Below are positions 34,828 to 42,920 of a DNA stretch of 64,000 nucleotides, one piece after another; position 1 is the stretch's first letter; each line of letters opens with the position of its first letter. The stretch lies in assembly GCF_002217285.1 (NCBI RefSeq), contig NZ_MUGW01000032.1, positions 62,001 through 126,000 on the forward strand, read 5' to 3'. The notes beneath the pieces are model-generated. The model searched no databases, had not been told where the DNA came from, and saw only the letters and a list, made by a program, of their open reading frames with translations. The stretch comes from Flavobacterium hercynium. GTDB lineage: Bacteria > Bacteroidota > Bacteroidia > Flavobacteriales > Flavobacteriaceae. The position numbers and the translations under genes are program-made.

Positions 34828-35361
34828 TTAATAGTCGATTTTATCGATAATTGCTTCAAAATCATATTTATTTTTCCACTTTTGTTGCAAAGTTTCTTGA
34901 TGAATTGCTAAAATTCTTGATTTAAATTCATTTAAAATTCCGTTTGAAATAACAAAATTTACGGCTTGCTCAAACGAATTAAGCATGCTTTTGTAAAATA
35001 ATTCTTGCTTTATAAGACCTTGTGATGAGAAAGTTTGTGCGATTTCGATATTGTAAAGCATCACATCTGCAGTAACAAAGGGATCAACGCCTAAAGAAAT
35101 GTAATGTTTTATGATTTTTTGCGCTACGGAACGTCGCATTTTTGCTTTTGGACGCCATTTTGCTCCTGGTTTTTTTACAGGAAAATATTCGTGCGAAATT
35201 TTTACTTTAGATTCTTGTAAAAGTTTATCTTCTTTAGGATTAAAAGCAAAATCGTAGTACACTTTTACGGGACTGAATTTCTCGTACAGCTCTATGATTT
35301 GTTCCTCGAGTTGTTCTTTGCTTAATTCTCCTAAATATTTTTTTAAATCGCGCTTACTCAT
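34828..35361 (-). CDS. DUF6155-like conserved protein
   Basis: The 177-residue basic, helical protein has no signal or membrane segment. It resembles the DUF6155 family (SKRDLKKYLGELSKEQLEEQIIELYEKF at the start), whose function is unknown. I choose the ATG at 35361; an in-frame TTG lies six bases further upstream. On the minus strand TACTTTTG at 35387-35380 is a good -7 element just before it. Confidence 0.78.
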   Translation of the reverse strand: MSKRDLKKYLGELSKEQLEEQIIELYEKFSPVKVYYDFAFNPKEDKLLQESKVKISHEYFPVKKPGAKWRPKAKMRRSVAQKIIKHYISLGVDPFVTADVMLYNIEIAQTFSSQGLIKQELFYKSMLNSFEQAVNFVISNGILNEFKSRILAIHQETLQQKWKNKYDFEAIIDKIDY

Positions 35362-35379
35362 TATCAAAGTTTAAGGATA

Positions 35380-35387
35380 CAAAAGTA
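35380..35387 (-). promoter_or_regulatory. Candidate -7 element of the DUF6155-like gene
   Basis: TACTTTTG on the minus strand matches TAnnTTTG and lies about 20 bp before the ATG at 35361. Confidence 0.6.
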
Positions 35388-35464
35388 AATTACTTTTATG
35401 ATTCATACTCTAATAATCAACGATAATACTTAATTTTGTTTTTTATCTAAAAAAATACATCTAC

Positions 35465-35752
35465 ATGCTTAAAATTTTTAAAGTTACTGCCATATTAGAG
35501 GGAATCTCTTATTTAGTTTTATTTGCCAACATGCTTATTATTAAAACTAACAATCCTGAATTGTATCATACACTACTACGCCCGCTTGGAATGGCGCACG
35601 GTGTTTTGTTTATTGCTTATATTTTGTTGGCTATTATATTGAAAAAACCTCAGAATTGGGATTTAAAAACGTTTGGAATTATTCTTATTGCTTCTCTGAT
35701 TCCTTTTGGAACTTTTTATATCGAGAAGAAATATTTAGCACATAATGCATAA
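35465..35752 (+). CDS. DUF3817 small membrane protein
   Basis: The 95-residue protein has three hydrophobic segments (about 7-26, 42-62, 70-88) and the DUF3817 pattern LKIFKVTAILEGISYLVLF followed by RPLGMAHGVLFIAY. Its function is not known. Its stop codon overlaps the start of the mechanosensitive channel gene, so the two are translationally coupled and may act together at the inner membrane. Confidence 0.85.
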   Translation: MLKIFKVTAILEGISYLVLFANMLIIKTNNPELYHTLLRPLGMAHGVLFIAYILLAIILKKPQNWDLKTFGIILIASLIPFGTFYIEKKYLAHNA

Positions 35753-37001
35753 GCTTTTGGAGAAAATATTTAATTTTTTATACCCGTTGTTCAGAGACTG
35801 GGGAATGAACCGCAACTTTGCGTCCTACATTAGTCTGGTCCTGAATGTTACTTTAATGATTGCTTTGGCTTTGGCAATTTATTATATTGCAAAGTTTGTT
35901 TTGGTAACGGTTACAGCAATTTTTGCCCAGCGTACCAAAACAAAATTTGACGATTATTTAATTCATAATAAAACGACAAAGTATACAGCCTATTTAATTC
36001 CGTTTTTCTTTATTTACAAAGCGGTTCCTATTATATTAGACAAATACGAGTACTGGGAATCTTTATTTGGTAAAATCGTAAGTGTTTATATCGTTTTTAT
36101 TAGTTTATGGATTACCAGAACTATTTTTAATGCACTACGTGATTATTTAAAGCAAAAACCGGAGTATAGTGACAAACCTATTGATAGTTTTGTTCAGGTT
36201 ATCATGATTGTGTTGTGGATTTTTGGTGTGGCTCTTATTATTTCGACTTTGTTCGGAATCAAAAAAGGAGAATTGCTAACGATTTTAGGAACACTTTCGG
36301 CTATTATTATCTTGATTTTCAGAGATACTATTTTAGGTTTTGTTTCGAGTGTTCAAGTTGCCATAAATGATATGGTACGAATTGGCGACTGGATTACGAT
36401 GGAAAAATTTGGTGCTGATGGTGATGTTATCGAAATTAACTTAACGACGGTGAAGGTTCGGAATTTTGATAAAACAATCACGACAATTCCAACGTATGCT
36501 TTGAGTTCCGATTCTTTTCAGAACTGGCGCGGGATGCAGGAATCTGACGGAAGACGTATTAAAAGACATATCCTAATAAAAAGCAGCAGTATTAGATTTC
36601 TAAATGATGATGATCTAAATCACATGAAAGGTGTTCAGCTTATTACTTCGTATATTGAAACCAGACATGCTGAAATTGAAAGGTATAACAATCTTCATGG
36701 AATTGATAAATCATTAGCGCTTAACGGACGTAATATGACGAATCTTGGGTTGTTTAGAAAATATATCATGCAATATTTACTATCGCATCCGGGACTAAAC
36801 AAGGACATGCATATTATGTGCAGACAATTGCAATCTACAGCGCATGGTGTTCCGTTAGAGATTTATGTATTCTCGAGCGATAAACGATGGGCGAATTACG
36901 AATACATTATGGCAGATATTTTTGACCATGTTATGGCCTCAGTAATTTATTTCGATCTTGAAATATTCGAATTGCCTTCGACGATAGGACCTTTAAGCTA
37001 G
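35745..37001 (+). CDS. MscS-family mechanosensitive ion channel
   Basis: The 418-residue inner-membrane protein has several transmembrane helices in the first 190 residues, a pore-lining segment near 175-200 (LTILGTLSAIIILIFRDT) and the MscS beta domain with RIGDWITMEKFGADGDVIEINLTTVKVR near 213-240. The C-terminal region of about 150 residues is longer than in small MscS and resembles YbdG-type (MscM) channels. It would open under osmotic down-shock. The ATG at 35745 lies within the last codons of the preceding DUF3817 gene. Confidence 0.88.
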   Translation: MHKLLEKIFNFLYPLFRDWGMNRNFASYISLVLNVTLMIALALAIYYIAKFVLVTVTAIFAQRTKTKFDDYLIHNKTTKYTAYLIPFFFIYKAVPIILDKYEYWESLFGKIVSVYIVFISLWITRTIFNALRDYLKQKPEYSDKPIDSFVQVIMIVLWIFGVALIISTLFGIKKGELLTILGTLSAIIILIFRDTILGFVSSVQVAINDMVRIGDWITMEKFGADGDVIEINLTTVKVRNFDKTITTIPTYALSSDSFQNWRGMQESDGRRIKRHILIKSSSIRFLNDDDLNHMKGVQLITSYIETRHAEIERYNNLHGIDKSLALNGRNMTNLGLFRKYIMQYLLSHPGLNKDMHIMCRQLQSTAHGVPLEIYVFSSDKRWANYEYIMADIFDHVMASVIYFDLEIFELPSTIGPLS

Positions 37002-37018
37002 TTTTTTAGTTTTTTTTG

Positions 37019-37101
37019 TTTCAAGTTTCATGTTTCATGTTTCAGGTTTGCTTTACTTTGCATTTAAGCCGCTACATAACTTGAAACCTGAAACTTGAAA
37101 C
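37019..37101. repeat. Inverted TTTCAGG/CCTGAAA repeat
   Basis: GTTTCAAGTTTCATGTTTC (from 37019) and ACTTGAAACCTGAAACTTG (from 37079) are nearly inverse and flank a 30-bp spacer. The motif is that of the ilvB-ilvN gap (20200-20265). Here it separates two convergent genes and could act as a terminator. Confidence 0.75.
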
Positions 37102-37125
37102 AAAAAAACTTGAAACAAATTGTTT

Positions 37126-37554
37126 TTACTTTACCTCTTCAAAAACAAATTTAGCATCATTGTATTCGATTGGAATTCCGGGCATGAAACACGGAAGATT
37201 TAAATAGGTTGCAATTACTCCGGTACCTAAGTGTAGTTTGTTTTCTTTTTTAAGTAATGCCAGCGGTATTCTTTTCCAGCTTCCTCCGTTAGAGATATAA
37301 TGAAAATCGCCTCGTAAGGTATCGCCTTTTATGTCGCCTCTGACATTTCCTGAATCTTTACCGATCTTATTATACAATATTTCATAGCGTCCGAAGAAAC
37401 GTTTGTCGTTGATATTGATGGTTAAAATTGCGGTGTCTTTTTCATGTACAGCATGGTAAATAACAACCTTAAAATCGTTCTTTTCTTCCTTAGAATTACA
37501 GGAAACGATTACAGTTATAATTACAATTAGAAAGAACAGGGATTTTATATTCAT
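37126..37554 (-). CDS. Predicted lipoprotein of unknown function
   Basis: The 142-residue protein has a lipoprotein signal: a hydrophobic stretch (SLFFLIVIITVIVSC) with a lipobox Cys at residue 19. The mature part holds several beta-like segments and GDIKGDTLRGDFHYISNGGSW near 75-95. The family is not recognised. It is convergent with the mechanosensitive channel gene. Confidence 0.75.
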   Translation of the reverse strand: MNIKSLFFLIVIITVIVSCNSKEEKNDFKVVIYHAVHEKDTAILTININDKRFFGRYEILYNKIGKDSGNVRGDIKGDTLRGDFHYISNGGSWKRIPLALLKKENKLHLGTGVIATYLNLPCFMPGIPIEYNDAKFVFEEVK

Positions 37555-37676
37555 TTATAAAGTGTATAGAGAATAAGCATTAGAAGTTCTTTTAAGTTAA
37601 AAGCATAAACTTATTAATTACTTATCACGTTAAATTGATTTTGTATTGGAATTTTTTCTAAATTTAAATAAAAAAC

Positions 37677-38078
37677 ATGGAAGAGAGAGAGACTTTTTTG
37701 AAAGAATTCAGAGGTGAAACTTTAGGCACCGTAAGCGCTCAATCTTCTTCGGAGGAGCTTTTTCAAAATCAGACACTTAGACCTATTTTAAAACTTCAGA
37801 ACGATTTGTTTTTAGCTGTTTTTAGCAATTATGTTAATAAAAACAAACCCAATTTCTATTCTTATACTGTCGAAAAGAAACTGCAAACCATCGAAAACTC
37901 TATTCAGAAAGATATAAAGTTCAGAAATTCTTTAAAAGGAATTATAATGGCGCTTTTTACTATTGAAGAATATGAAACGTATATTCAGAATTCGTCCAGC
38001 TTAAACAAAAGAATGATGAATTTGCTGATTGAACGTTTGAAAAGTCAGGTTCAGTTGTTTGAATTAGAAACTAAATAA
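37677..38078 (+). CDS. Conserved protein of unknown function
   Basis: The 133-residue cytosolic protein is helical, with no signal, cysteine cluster or catalytic motif seen. I do not recognise the family. It lies 16 bp before the Crp/Fnr regulator in the same direction, so the two probably form one transcript. Confidence 0.72.
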   Translation: MEERETFLKEFRGETLGTVSAQSSSEELFQNQTLRPILKLQNDLFLAVFSNYVNKNKPNFYSYTVEKKLQTIENSIQKDIKFRNSLKGIIMALFTIEEYETYIQNSSSLNKRMMNLLIERLKSQVQLFELETK

Positions 38079-38094
38079 GACACATTTAAAATTA

Positions 38095-38670
38095 ATGTTT
38101 GATCAATTCCGAAATAAATTTTCAATAAGTGATGAAAAATGGAAGCAATACACCAGTTATTTTGAGCGTATTGAAGTTCCTGCTAAAACTGTTCTTTTAG
38201 AAGAAGGAGAAGTTTCGAAGAAGCTTTTTATAATTGAAAAAGGCTGTATTCGCGTTTGGTTTAATAATAACGGAAAAGATCTTACGACACAGTTCTTTTT
38301 CGAAAATCAAAGTGTAGCTTCTATTGAAAGTTTTATGAAGAAATTTCCAAGTTCAGTTGTAATTGAAACAATTGAACCTGCTGTTTTATGGTGGATTTCT
38401 AAAAACAATCTAGATATAATTCTTAAGGAAATCAAAGAAATTCCTGATTTGAGAGATCGATTGTTTGATATGCTTTTTGAGCGAACATTTGATTACATGA
38501 AGTACTTTGTTTCATTTATAAAAGACTCCCCTACTCAACGTTATCTTGCTTTAATTAAAGAAAGACCTCAAGTTGTTGTACGTGTTCCGCAACATTACAT
38601 TGCTTCTTATCTTGGAATAAGTACCGTGCACTTGAGTCGTATAAAAAGTAAGTTTGTTCAACAAAAATGA
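38095..38670 (+). CDS. Crp/Fnr-family transcriptional regulator
   Basis: The 191-residue protein has a cyclic-nucleotide-type sensor domain (about 10-115, with VLLEEGEVSKKLFIIEKGCIRVW) and a short C-terminal winged helix (about 150-185) whose recognition helix is in YIASYLGISTVHLSRIKS. No FNR-type cysteines are present, so it is not an Fe-S oxygen sensor. A palindrome GATAAC-AAAT-GTTATC lies 14 bp after its stop, before the oxidoreductase gene, and is a good candidate for its binding site. Confidence 0.9.
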   Translation: MFDQFRNKFSISDEKWKQYTSYFERIEVPAKTVLLEEGEVSKKLFIIEKGCIRVWFNNNGKDLTTQFFFENQSVASIESFMKKFPSSVVIETIEPAVLWWISKNNLDIILKEIKEIPDLRDRLFDMLFERTFDYMKYFVSFIKDSPTQRYLALIKERPQVVVRVPQHYIASYLGISTVHLSRIKSKFVQQK

Positions 38671-38684
38671 ACTAATTTTTATTT

Positions 38685-38700
38685 GATAACAAATGTTATC
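38685..38700. promoter_or_regulatory. Palindromic operator between regulator and oxidoreductase genes
   Basis: GATAAC-AAAT-GTTATC is a perfect inverted repeat with 6-bp arms. It lies about 22 bp upstream of the -7 element at 38722, that is, near the -33 region. The adjacent Crp/Fnr gene makes it a plausible target, for activation or repression. Confidence 0.7.
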
Positions 38701-38721
38701 GTCTGCCCGAAATTGGCGATC

Positions 38722-38729
38722 TAATTTTG
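38722..38729 (+). promoter_or_regulatory. Candidate -7 element of the oxidoreductase gene
   Basis: TAATTTTG fits TAnnTTTG and lies 20 bp before the ATG at 38750. The palindrome at 38685 is in the position of the -33 element. Confidence 0.6.
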
Positions 38730-38749
38730 CTTCATAAAATTTAATAATT

Positions 38750-39721
38750 ATGAAAGCAGCAGTAGTTTACAAAAAAGGCGCAATGCCACAATATTCAGAA
38801 TTTCCGGAACCAATTGTTCAAAGTGAGAATGAAGTTTTACTTTGCGTAAAAGCAGTAGCTATTACCAATCTTGACAAAGGAAAAGCTAGCGGAAAACATT
38901 ATTCATCTGAAAATGATTCTCAAAACGGATTTGTAGTGGGCAGTGATGCCGTAGGCTTATTAGAAGATGGTACACGTGTTTATGCTCGTGGTATAAGCGG
39001 TACGATTGCAGAAAAAGCGATTGTAGAAAAAAACAGAATGGTTCTTTTACCAGACGGAATTAGCGATGCAACAGCGGCAGCACTTCCCAATGCAGTTGCA
39101 GGTTCAGCGATGGCATTGAAATTTAGAGCCGGAATTAAAGCTGGTGAGACAGTTTTAATAAATGGTGCGACAGGTTTTACAGGGCAAATTGCAATACAGC
39201 TTGCAAAATATTATGGTGCGAAAAAAGTAATTGTTACCGGAAGAAATGAACAAACACTCCAAGGGCTTTTGAAATTAGGAGCAGATGAAATTGTTTCGCT
39301 TAATCAAGATTCTGAAAGCTTTATTGCTCGAATCAAAGAAATTCAAGATCATACCCCAATTGATATTATTCTGGATTATTTATGGGGAAATCCTGCCTCT
39401 TTAATTTTAAAAGCTTTGCAAGGAAACGGATCCTTTACGCATAAAGTTCGTTTTGTTACGATTGGCGCAATGGCGGGTGAAAGTATCGAATTGTCTTCGG
39501 GGACTTTAAGAAGTACCAATCTTCAATTATTAGGCTCTGGTTTAGGAAGCTGGACGAAAGAAGAAGTGAAATTGTTATTTTTAGAAATTCTACCCGAAAT
39601 ATTCGCTCTTGCCGCACAAAATAAACTTCAAGTTAATGTAGAAGAAGTTGTACTGGCAGATATTGAAAAAGCCTGGGATTTGGAAGTTTCAGATGGGAAA
39701 CGATTAGTAGTTATTATTTAA
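38750..39721 (+). CDS. Zinc-independent quinone oxidoreductase-like MDR protein
   Basis: The 323-residue protein is a medium-chain dehydrogenase/reductase with a GroES-like N-terminal half and a Rossmann domain with ETVLINGATGFTGQIAIQLAKYYGAKKVIVTGRNE near 129-160. The Cys/His zinc ligands of alcohol dehydrogenases are absent, as in the NADPH quinone oxidoreductases. The substrate is unknown. It is likely controlled by the upstream Crp/Fnr regulator. Confidence 0.87.
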   Translation: MKAAVVYKKGAMPQYSEFPEPIVQSENEVLLCVKAVAITNLDKGKASGKHYSSENDSQNGFVVGSDAVGLLEDGTRVYARGISGTIAEKAIVEKNRMVLLPDGISDATAAALPNAVAGSAMALKFRAGIKAGETVLINGATGFTGQIAIQLAKYYGAKKVIVTGRNEQTLQGLLKLGADEIVSLNQDSESFIARIKEIQDHTPIDIILDYLWGNPASLILKALQGNGSFTHKVRFVTIGAMAGESIELSSGTLRSTNLQLLGSGLGSWTKEEVKLLFLEILPEIFALAAQNKLQVNVEEVVLADIEKAWDLEVSDGKRLVVII

Positions 39722-39773
39722 TAAACTGAACGATTTTATTGTAATACCTAACAGGTTTTGGAAACCTGTTAGG
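39721..39773 (+). repeat. Palindromic repeat copy A (part of a ~50-bp direct repeat)
   Basis: The palindrome at 39747-39773 has 12-bp arms CCTAACAGGTTT and AAACCTGTTAGG. Upstream of it, ATTTTATTGTAATA is shared with the copy at 40700. The palindrome starts 26 bp after the oxidoreductase stop and could terminate its transcript. Confidence 0.85.
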
Positions 39774-39799
39774 AGACACCATATTTATCTATTTATTAT

Positions 39800-39826
39800 C
39801 CTAACAGGTTTCCAAAACCTGTTAGG
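39800..39826. repeat. Palindromic repeat copy B (inverted)
   Basis: This has the same 12-bp arms as copy A, with its centre (TCC) inverted, and lies 26 bp after copy A. Confidence 0.85.
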
Positions 39827-39874
39827 TATTATTTTTGGGAAGATGTGCTTTATAAGTTCAATTAAATATCTATT

Positions 39875-40156
39875 TTACCCGACAGGATACAATAAAATAG
39901 TTGCTGAATATCTTCCTTTTGTTTTTACTTTTATGATCGAACTTAGTGTAAAAGCACCGTCTAATGTATATTTGTCTGTTAACACAAGAATATGGAAATG
40001 AGTGTGTTCTTTATATAATTCCACGCCATTTTTAGATAGGTTTTTATAACTCTTGATTTCCTTTTTCTCTAAAAAACAATGTATTTTTTTTGTACTTATG
40101 CTTTCATTAATAATTTTAGTAACGATCTCTAGTCCTTCATTATCACTCACTTTCAT
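39875..40156 (-). CDS. Small hypothetical protein
   Basis: A 93-codon frame encodes a protein without signal or membrane segments. I do not recognise it. It has a Lys-rich centre and a few His in HTHFHIL near 52-58. It lies in the repeat-bracketed segment between 39721 and 40750. The upstream region has no clear promoter, so it may not be expressed. Confidence 0.45.
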   Translation of the reverse strand: MKVSDNEGLEIVTKIINESISTKKIHCFLEKKEIKSYKNLSKNGVELYKEHTHFHILVLTDKYTLDGAFTLSSIIKVKTKGRYSATILLYPVG

Positions 40157-40379
40157 GTTTTAATTTTTAGTTAAGACCTTCCATTAATTGTAAACTTTAC
40201 AATCAACTTTGATAATAACAGCATAAATTTTGAAAGGTCAATTTGATCTCTTTAAGAATTTCTTGGAATAGCTCTTAACTGATAGATTTTTTTTCTTTAC
40301 TAAAAATCTTTTTAACAAATAAAAATGAGGAATCTGGAACAATACAATGCTTAAAATTTTTGCAATACTTTTTCATAAT

Positions 40380-40566
40380 GTGGTAATTTGGATTTATAAT
40401 GTTTATGTAAAAAAATAGGCGTGGACATTGCACCACACTAAATCCAGGATTACCACACCCTTAAACAAGCAATGATACAAGCCACGCCATAACGGCGCAC
40501 CTCATATACATTATTTGCTTGTTAAATCGAGAAGCCATTGAGCCTCAGAGTGGTAATTCGGATTTA
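40380..40566. repeat. Nested inverted repeats of unknown type
   Basis: Within 190 bp are three related copies of GTGGTAAT-x-x-GGATTTA: direct at 40380-40396 and 40550-40566, inverted at 40439-40456. GGCGTGG (40418-40424) pairs with CCACGCC (40482-40488), ATTGC (40427-40431) with GCAAT (40469-40473), and AACAAGCAA (40464-40472) with TTGCTTGTT (40515-40523). The pairs alternate, so more than one fold is possible. It could be a structured RNA, a recombination site or a miniature mobile element. Confidence 0.7.
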
Positions 40567-40673
40567 GCAATAATGTAATTAAGCACGAATATTTTTACGA
40601 CGTAAATGTAAATAAAAAGGATCACATAAGAAAAACGTATTTAGTTTTTTGTAAGTATTGTTTTTACTTTTTA

Positions 40674-40726
40674 ATAAAGCGAATAATTTTATTGTAATAC
40701 CTAACAGGTTTTGGAAACCTGTTAGG
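40674..40726 (+). repeat. Palindromic repeat copy C with flank
   Basis: The palindrome at 40700-40726 (same arms as copies A and B) is preceded by ATTTTATTGTAATA, as copy A is. Together A and C are direct repeats of about 50 bp that bracket 900 bp. Copy C lies just after the stop of the convergent E1 gene and may serve as its terminator. Confidence 0.85.
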
Positions 40727-40749
40727 TATTATTATTTTTAATAGAAAAC

Positions 40750-42726
40750 TTAATATTCCAATAATTCCTTTAAAACCTGTTCAAAACGATTTTTAGGTAA
40801 AAATTGATCTTCTAAAGCTTTGGTAAACGGAATTGGAGAATCTAAGCTGGCAACTCTTTTTACGGGAGCGTCTAAATACTCGAAACATTCTTCCATAATT
40901 AAGGCTGAAATATCACTGGCAATTCCACCAAATAAAGTGTCTTCTTGGTAGATGATTGCTTTTCCTGTCTTTTTAACAGAGTTGAAAATAGCTTCTGTAT
41001 CTAAAGGTTGTAAAGTTCTTAAGTCGATTAAATCAGCTTCGATTTCAGGATTATTTGCTAAAGTTTCTAAAGCCCAGTGTACCGGAGCACCAAATGTAAT
41101 GATGGTCACCGCACTACCCTCTTTTAATAAAGCTGCTTTTCCTAACGGAATTGTATAATAGTCTGCTGGAACTTCTTGGTAAATACTGCGGTACAATTGT
41201 TTGTGTTCAAAAAACAATACTGGATTTGGATCGTTTATAGAAGTATTTAGTAATCCTTTTGCGTCATACGGAAAAGCTGGATATACAACTTTTAATCCCG
41301 GTGTTTTGGTAAACCAAGCTTCATTCGTCTGAGAATGAAAAGGTCCTGCCTGAGTTCCGCCTCCGCAAGGCATTCTAACGACAACATCGGCTTTTTCGCC
41401 CCAGCGGTAATGTGATTTTGCTAATAAGTTTACAATTGGATTAAATCCGGTAGAAACAAAATCAGCAAATTGCATTTCGACAATTGCTTTGTAACCGTTA
41501 ATAGATAAGCCCATTCCGGTTGAAACAACTGCACTTTCGCAAATTGGTGTATTACGAACTCGTTCCTTTCCAAACAAATTGGTAAAGCCATCTGTGATTT
41601 TAAAAGCGCCTCCGTACTCGGCAATATCCTGCCCCATGATCACCAGGTTTTCGTGGCGTAACATTGATTGTTTTAAACCGCTGCTAATGGCATCAATAAA
41701 ACGAATATTTTCGCTTGGCAACGTTGGGTTAACTTCTTCAAAATTATATGGTTTATATACATCGTCTAATTCTCCGCTCAAAGTAGGAACGATATCCATT
41801 TCGGCATTCGCAATAGACAGATTTATATCAATTTCATGTTTAATTTCTTCATGTAATTTTTCGTCAATTTCGGCAGTTAGAATTCCAAGTTCAGTTAAAT
41901 AGTTGCGGTAATTTCCAACAGGATCTTTGGTAGCCCATTCGTCCATTAGTTCTTCCGGAACATATTTCGTACCGCTGGCTTCTTCGTGCCCACGCATTCT
42001 AAAAGTTTTAAATTCTAATAAAACCGGATGCGGATCTTCCTGCATCTCTTCTTTTAATTTTGTTATTTTATTGAAGATTTCTACAATATTGTTTCCATCA
42101 ATGATATAACTTTCAATTCCGTAACCAATACCTTTATCTGCAAGGTTTTCACAAGAATATTGCTCATTTGTAGGTGTCGAAAGTCCGTAACCGTTATTTT
42201 CTATAATAAACATGACAGGAAGTTTCCAAACTGCTGCAATATTCAGCGCTTCGTGAAAATCGCCTTCACTTGTAGCGCCTTCTCCTGTAAAAACGGCTGT
42301 AACTTTTTTATTATTCTGTAATTTATCAGCTAATGCAATTCCGTCTGCAATTCCTAATTGCGGACCTAAATGCGAAATCATACCAATAATATTGTATTCC
42401 TGAGTTCCAAAATGAAAACTACGATCTCTACCTTTTGTAAAACCACTTGCCTTACCTTGCCATTGCGAAAAAAGACGACGCAACGGAATATTTCTTGTTG
42501 TAAAAACACCAAGATTTCGATGCATTGGCAAAATGTACTCTGATTCGTCTAAAGCTGCAGTAACTCCAACAGCAATAGCTTCTTGCCCTATTCCTGAAAA
42601 CCATTTAGATACTTTTCCTTGTCTGATTAGAATAAGCATTTTCTCTTCTATCAAACGTGGTTTTAGTATTTTTTTGTATAAGTCTAATAATTGGGAGTCG
42701 GTTAGGTTTTGTCTGTAAAAGATCAT
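40750..42726 (-). CDS. Fused 2-oxoacid dehydrogenase E1 (alpha + beta)
   Basis: The 658-residue protein joins both E1 subunits of a 2-oxoacid dehydrogenase complex. The alpha half (about 1-310) has the TPP-binding GEGATSEGDFHEALNIA...NNGYG motif near 150-180. The beta half (about 340-658) is transketolase-like, with GQDIAEYGGAFKITDGF and EMQFADF. It fits the branched-chain 2-oxoacid dehydrogenase type, which oxidises the products of Leu, Ile and Val breakdown. E2 and E3 genes are not adjacent. A pyruvate or other substrate cannot be ruled out. Confidence 0.9.
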   Translation of the reverse strand: MIFYRQNLTDSQLLDLYKKILKPRLIEEKMLILIRQGKVSKWFSGIGQEAIAVGVTAALDESEYILPMHRNLGVFTTRNIPLRRLFSQWQGKASGFTKGRDRSFHFGTQEYNIIGMISHLGPQLGIADGIALADKLQNNKKVTAVFTGEGATSEGDFHEALNIAAVWKLPVMFIIENNGYGLSTPTNEQYSCENLADKGIGYGIESYIIDGNNIVEIFNKITKLKEEMQEDPHPVLLEFKTFRMRGHEEASGTKYVPEELMDEWATKDPVGNYRNYLTELGILTAEIDEKLHEEIKHEIDINLSIANAEMDIVPTLSGELDDVYKPYNFEEVNPTLPSENIRFIDAISSGLKQSMLRHENLVIMGQDIAEYGGAFKITDGFTNLFGKERVRNTPICESAVVSTGMGLSINGYKAIVEMQFADFVSTGFNPIVNLLAKSHYRWGEKADVVVRMPCGGGTQAGPFHSQTNEAWFTKTPGLKVVYPAFPYDAKGLLNTSINDPNPVLFFEHKQLYRSIYQEVPADYYTIPLGKAALLKEGSAVTIITFGAPVHWALETLANNPEIEADLIDLRTLQPLDTEAIFNSVKKTGKAIIYQEDTLFGGIASDISALIMEECFEYLDAPVKRVASLDSPIPFTKALEDQFLPKNRFEQVLKELLEY

Positions 42727-42920
42727 TTAATTTGTTTTTAGTAGGTCTCAAATATATAAAAATATAACAATTCTGTTGATATTTGTTAAATATTTTAAAT
42801 TTAAAAATTGTTTGTTAGCTGAAATAAAAATAGAAAAATTTCTATACGATTTACCCAATTCAATTTAAAAAAGTAAAATTCTATTCATTTCTATATTAAT
42901 TTGTTTTAAAATGTAAGTTT

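Larger units (their letters stand above)
40157..40749. other. Intergenic region with nested inverted repeats
   Basis: This 593-bp stretch between the small hypothetical gene and the E1 gene has no supported gene. It contains a dense set of interlocking inverted repeats at 40380-40566 and the palindrome copy C at 40700-40726. Confidence 0.7.
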
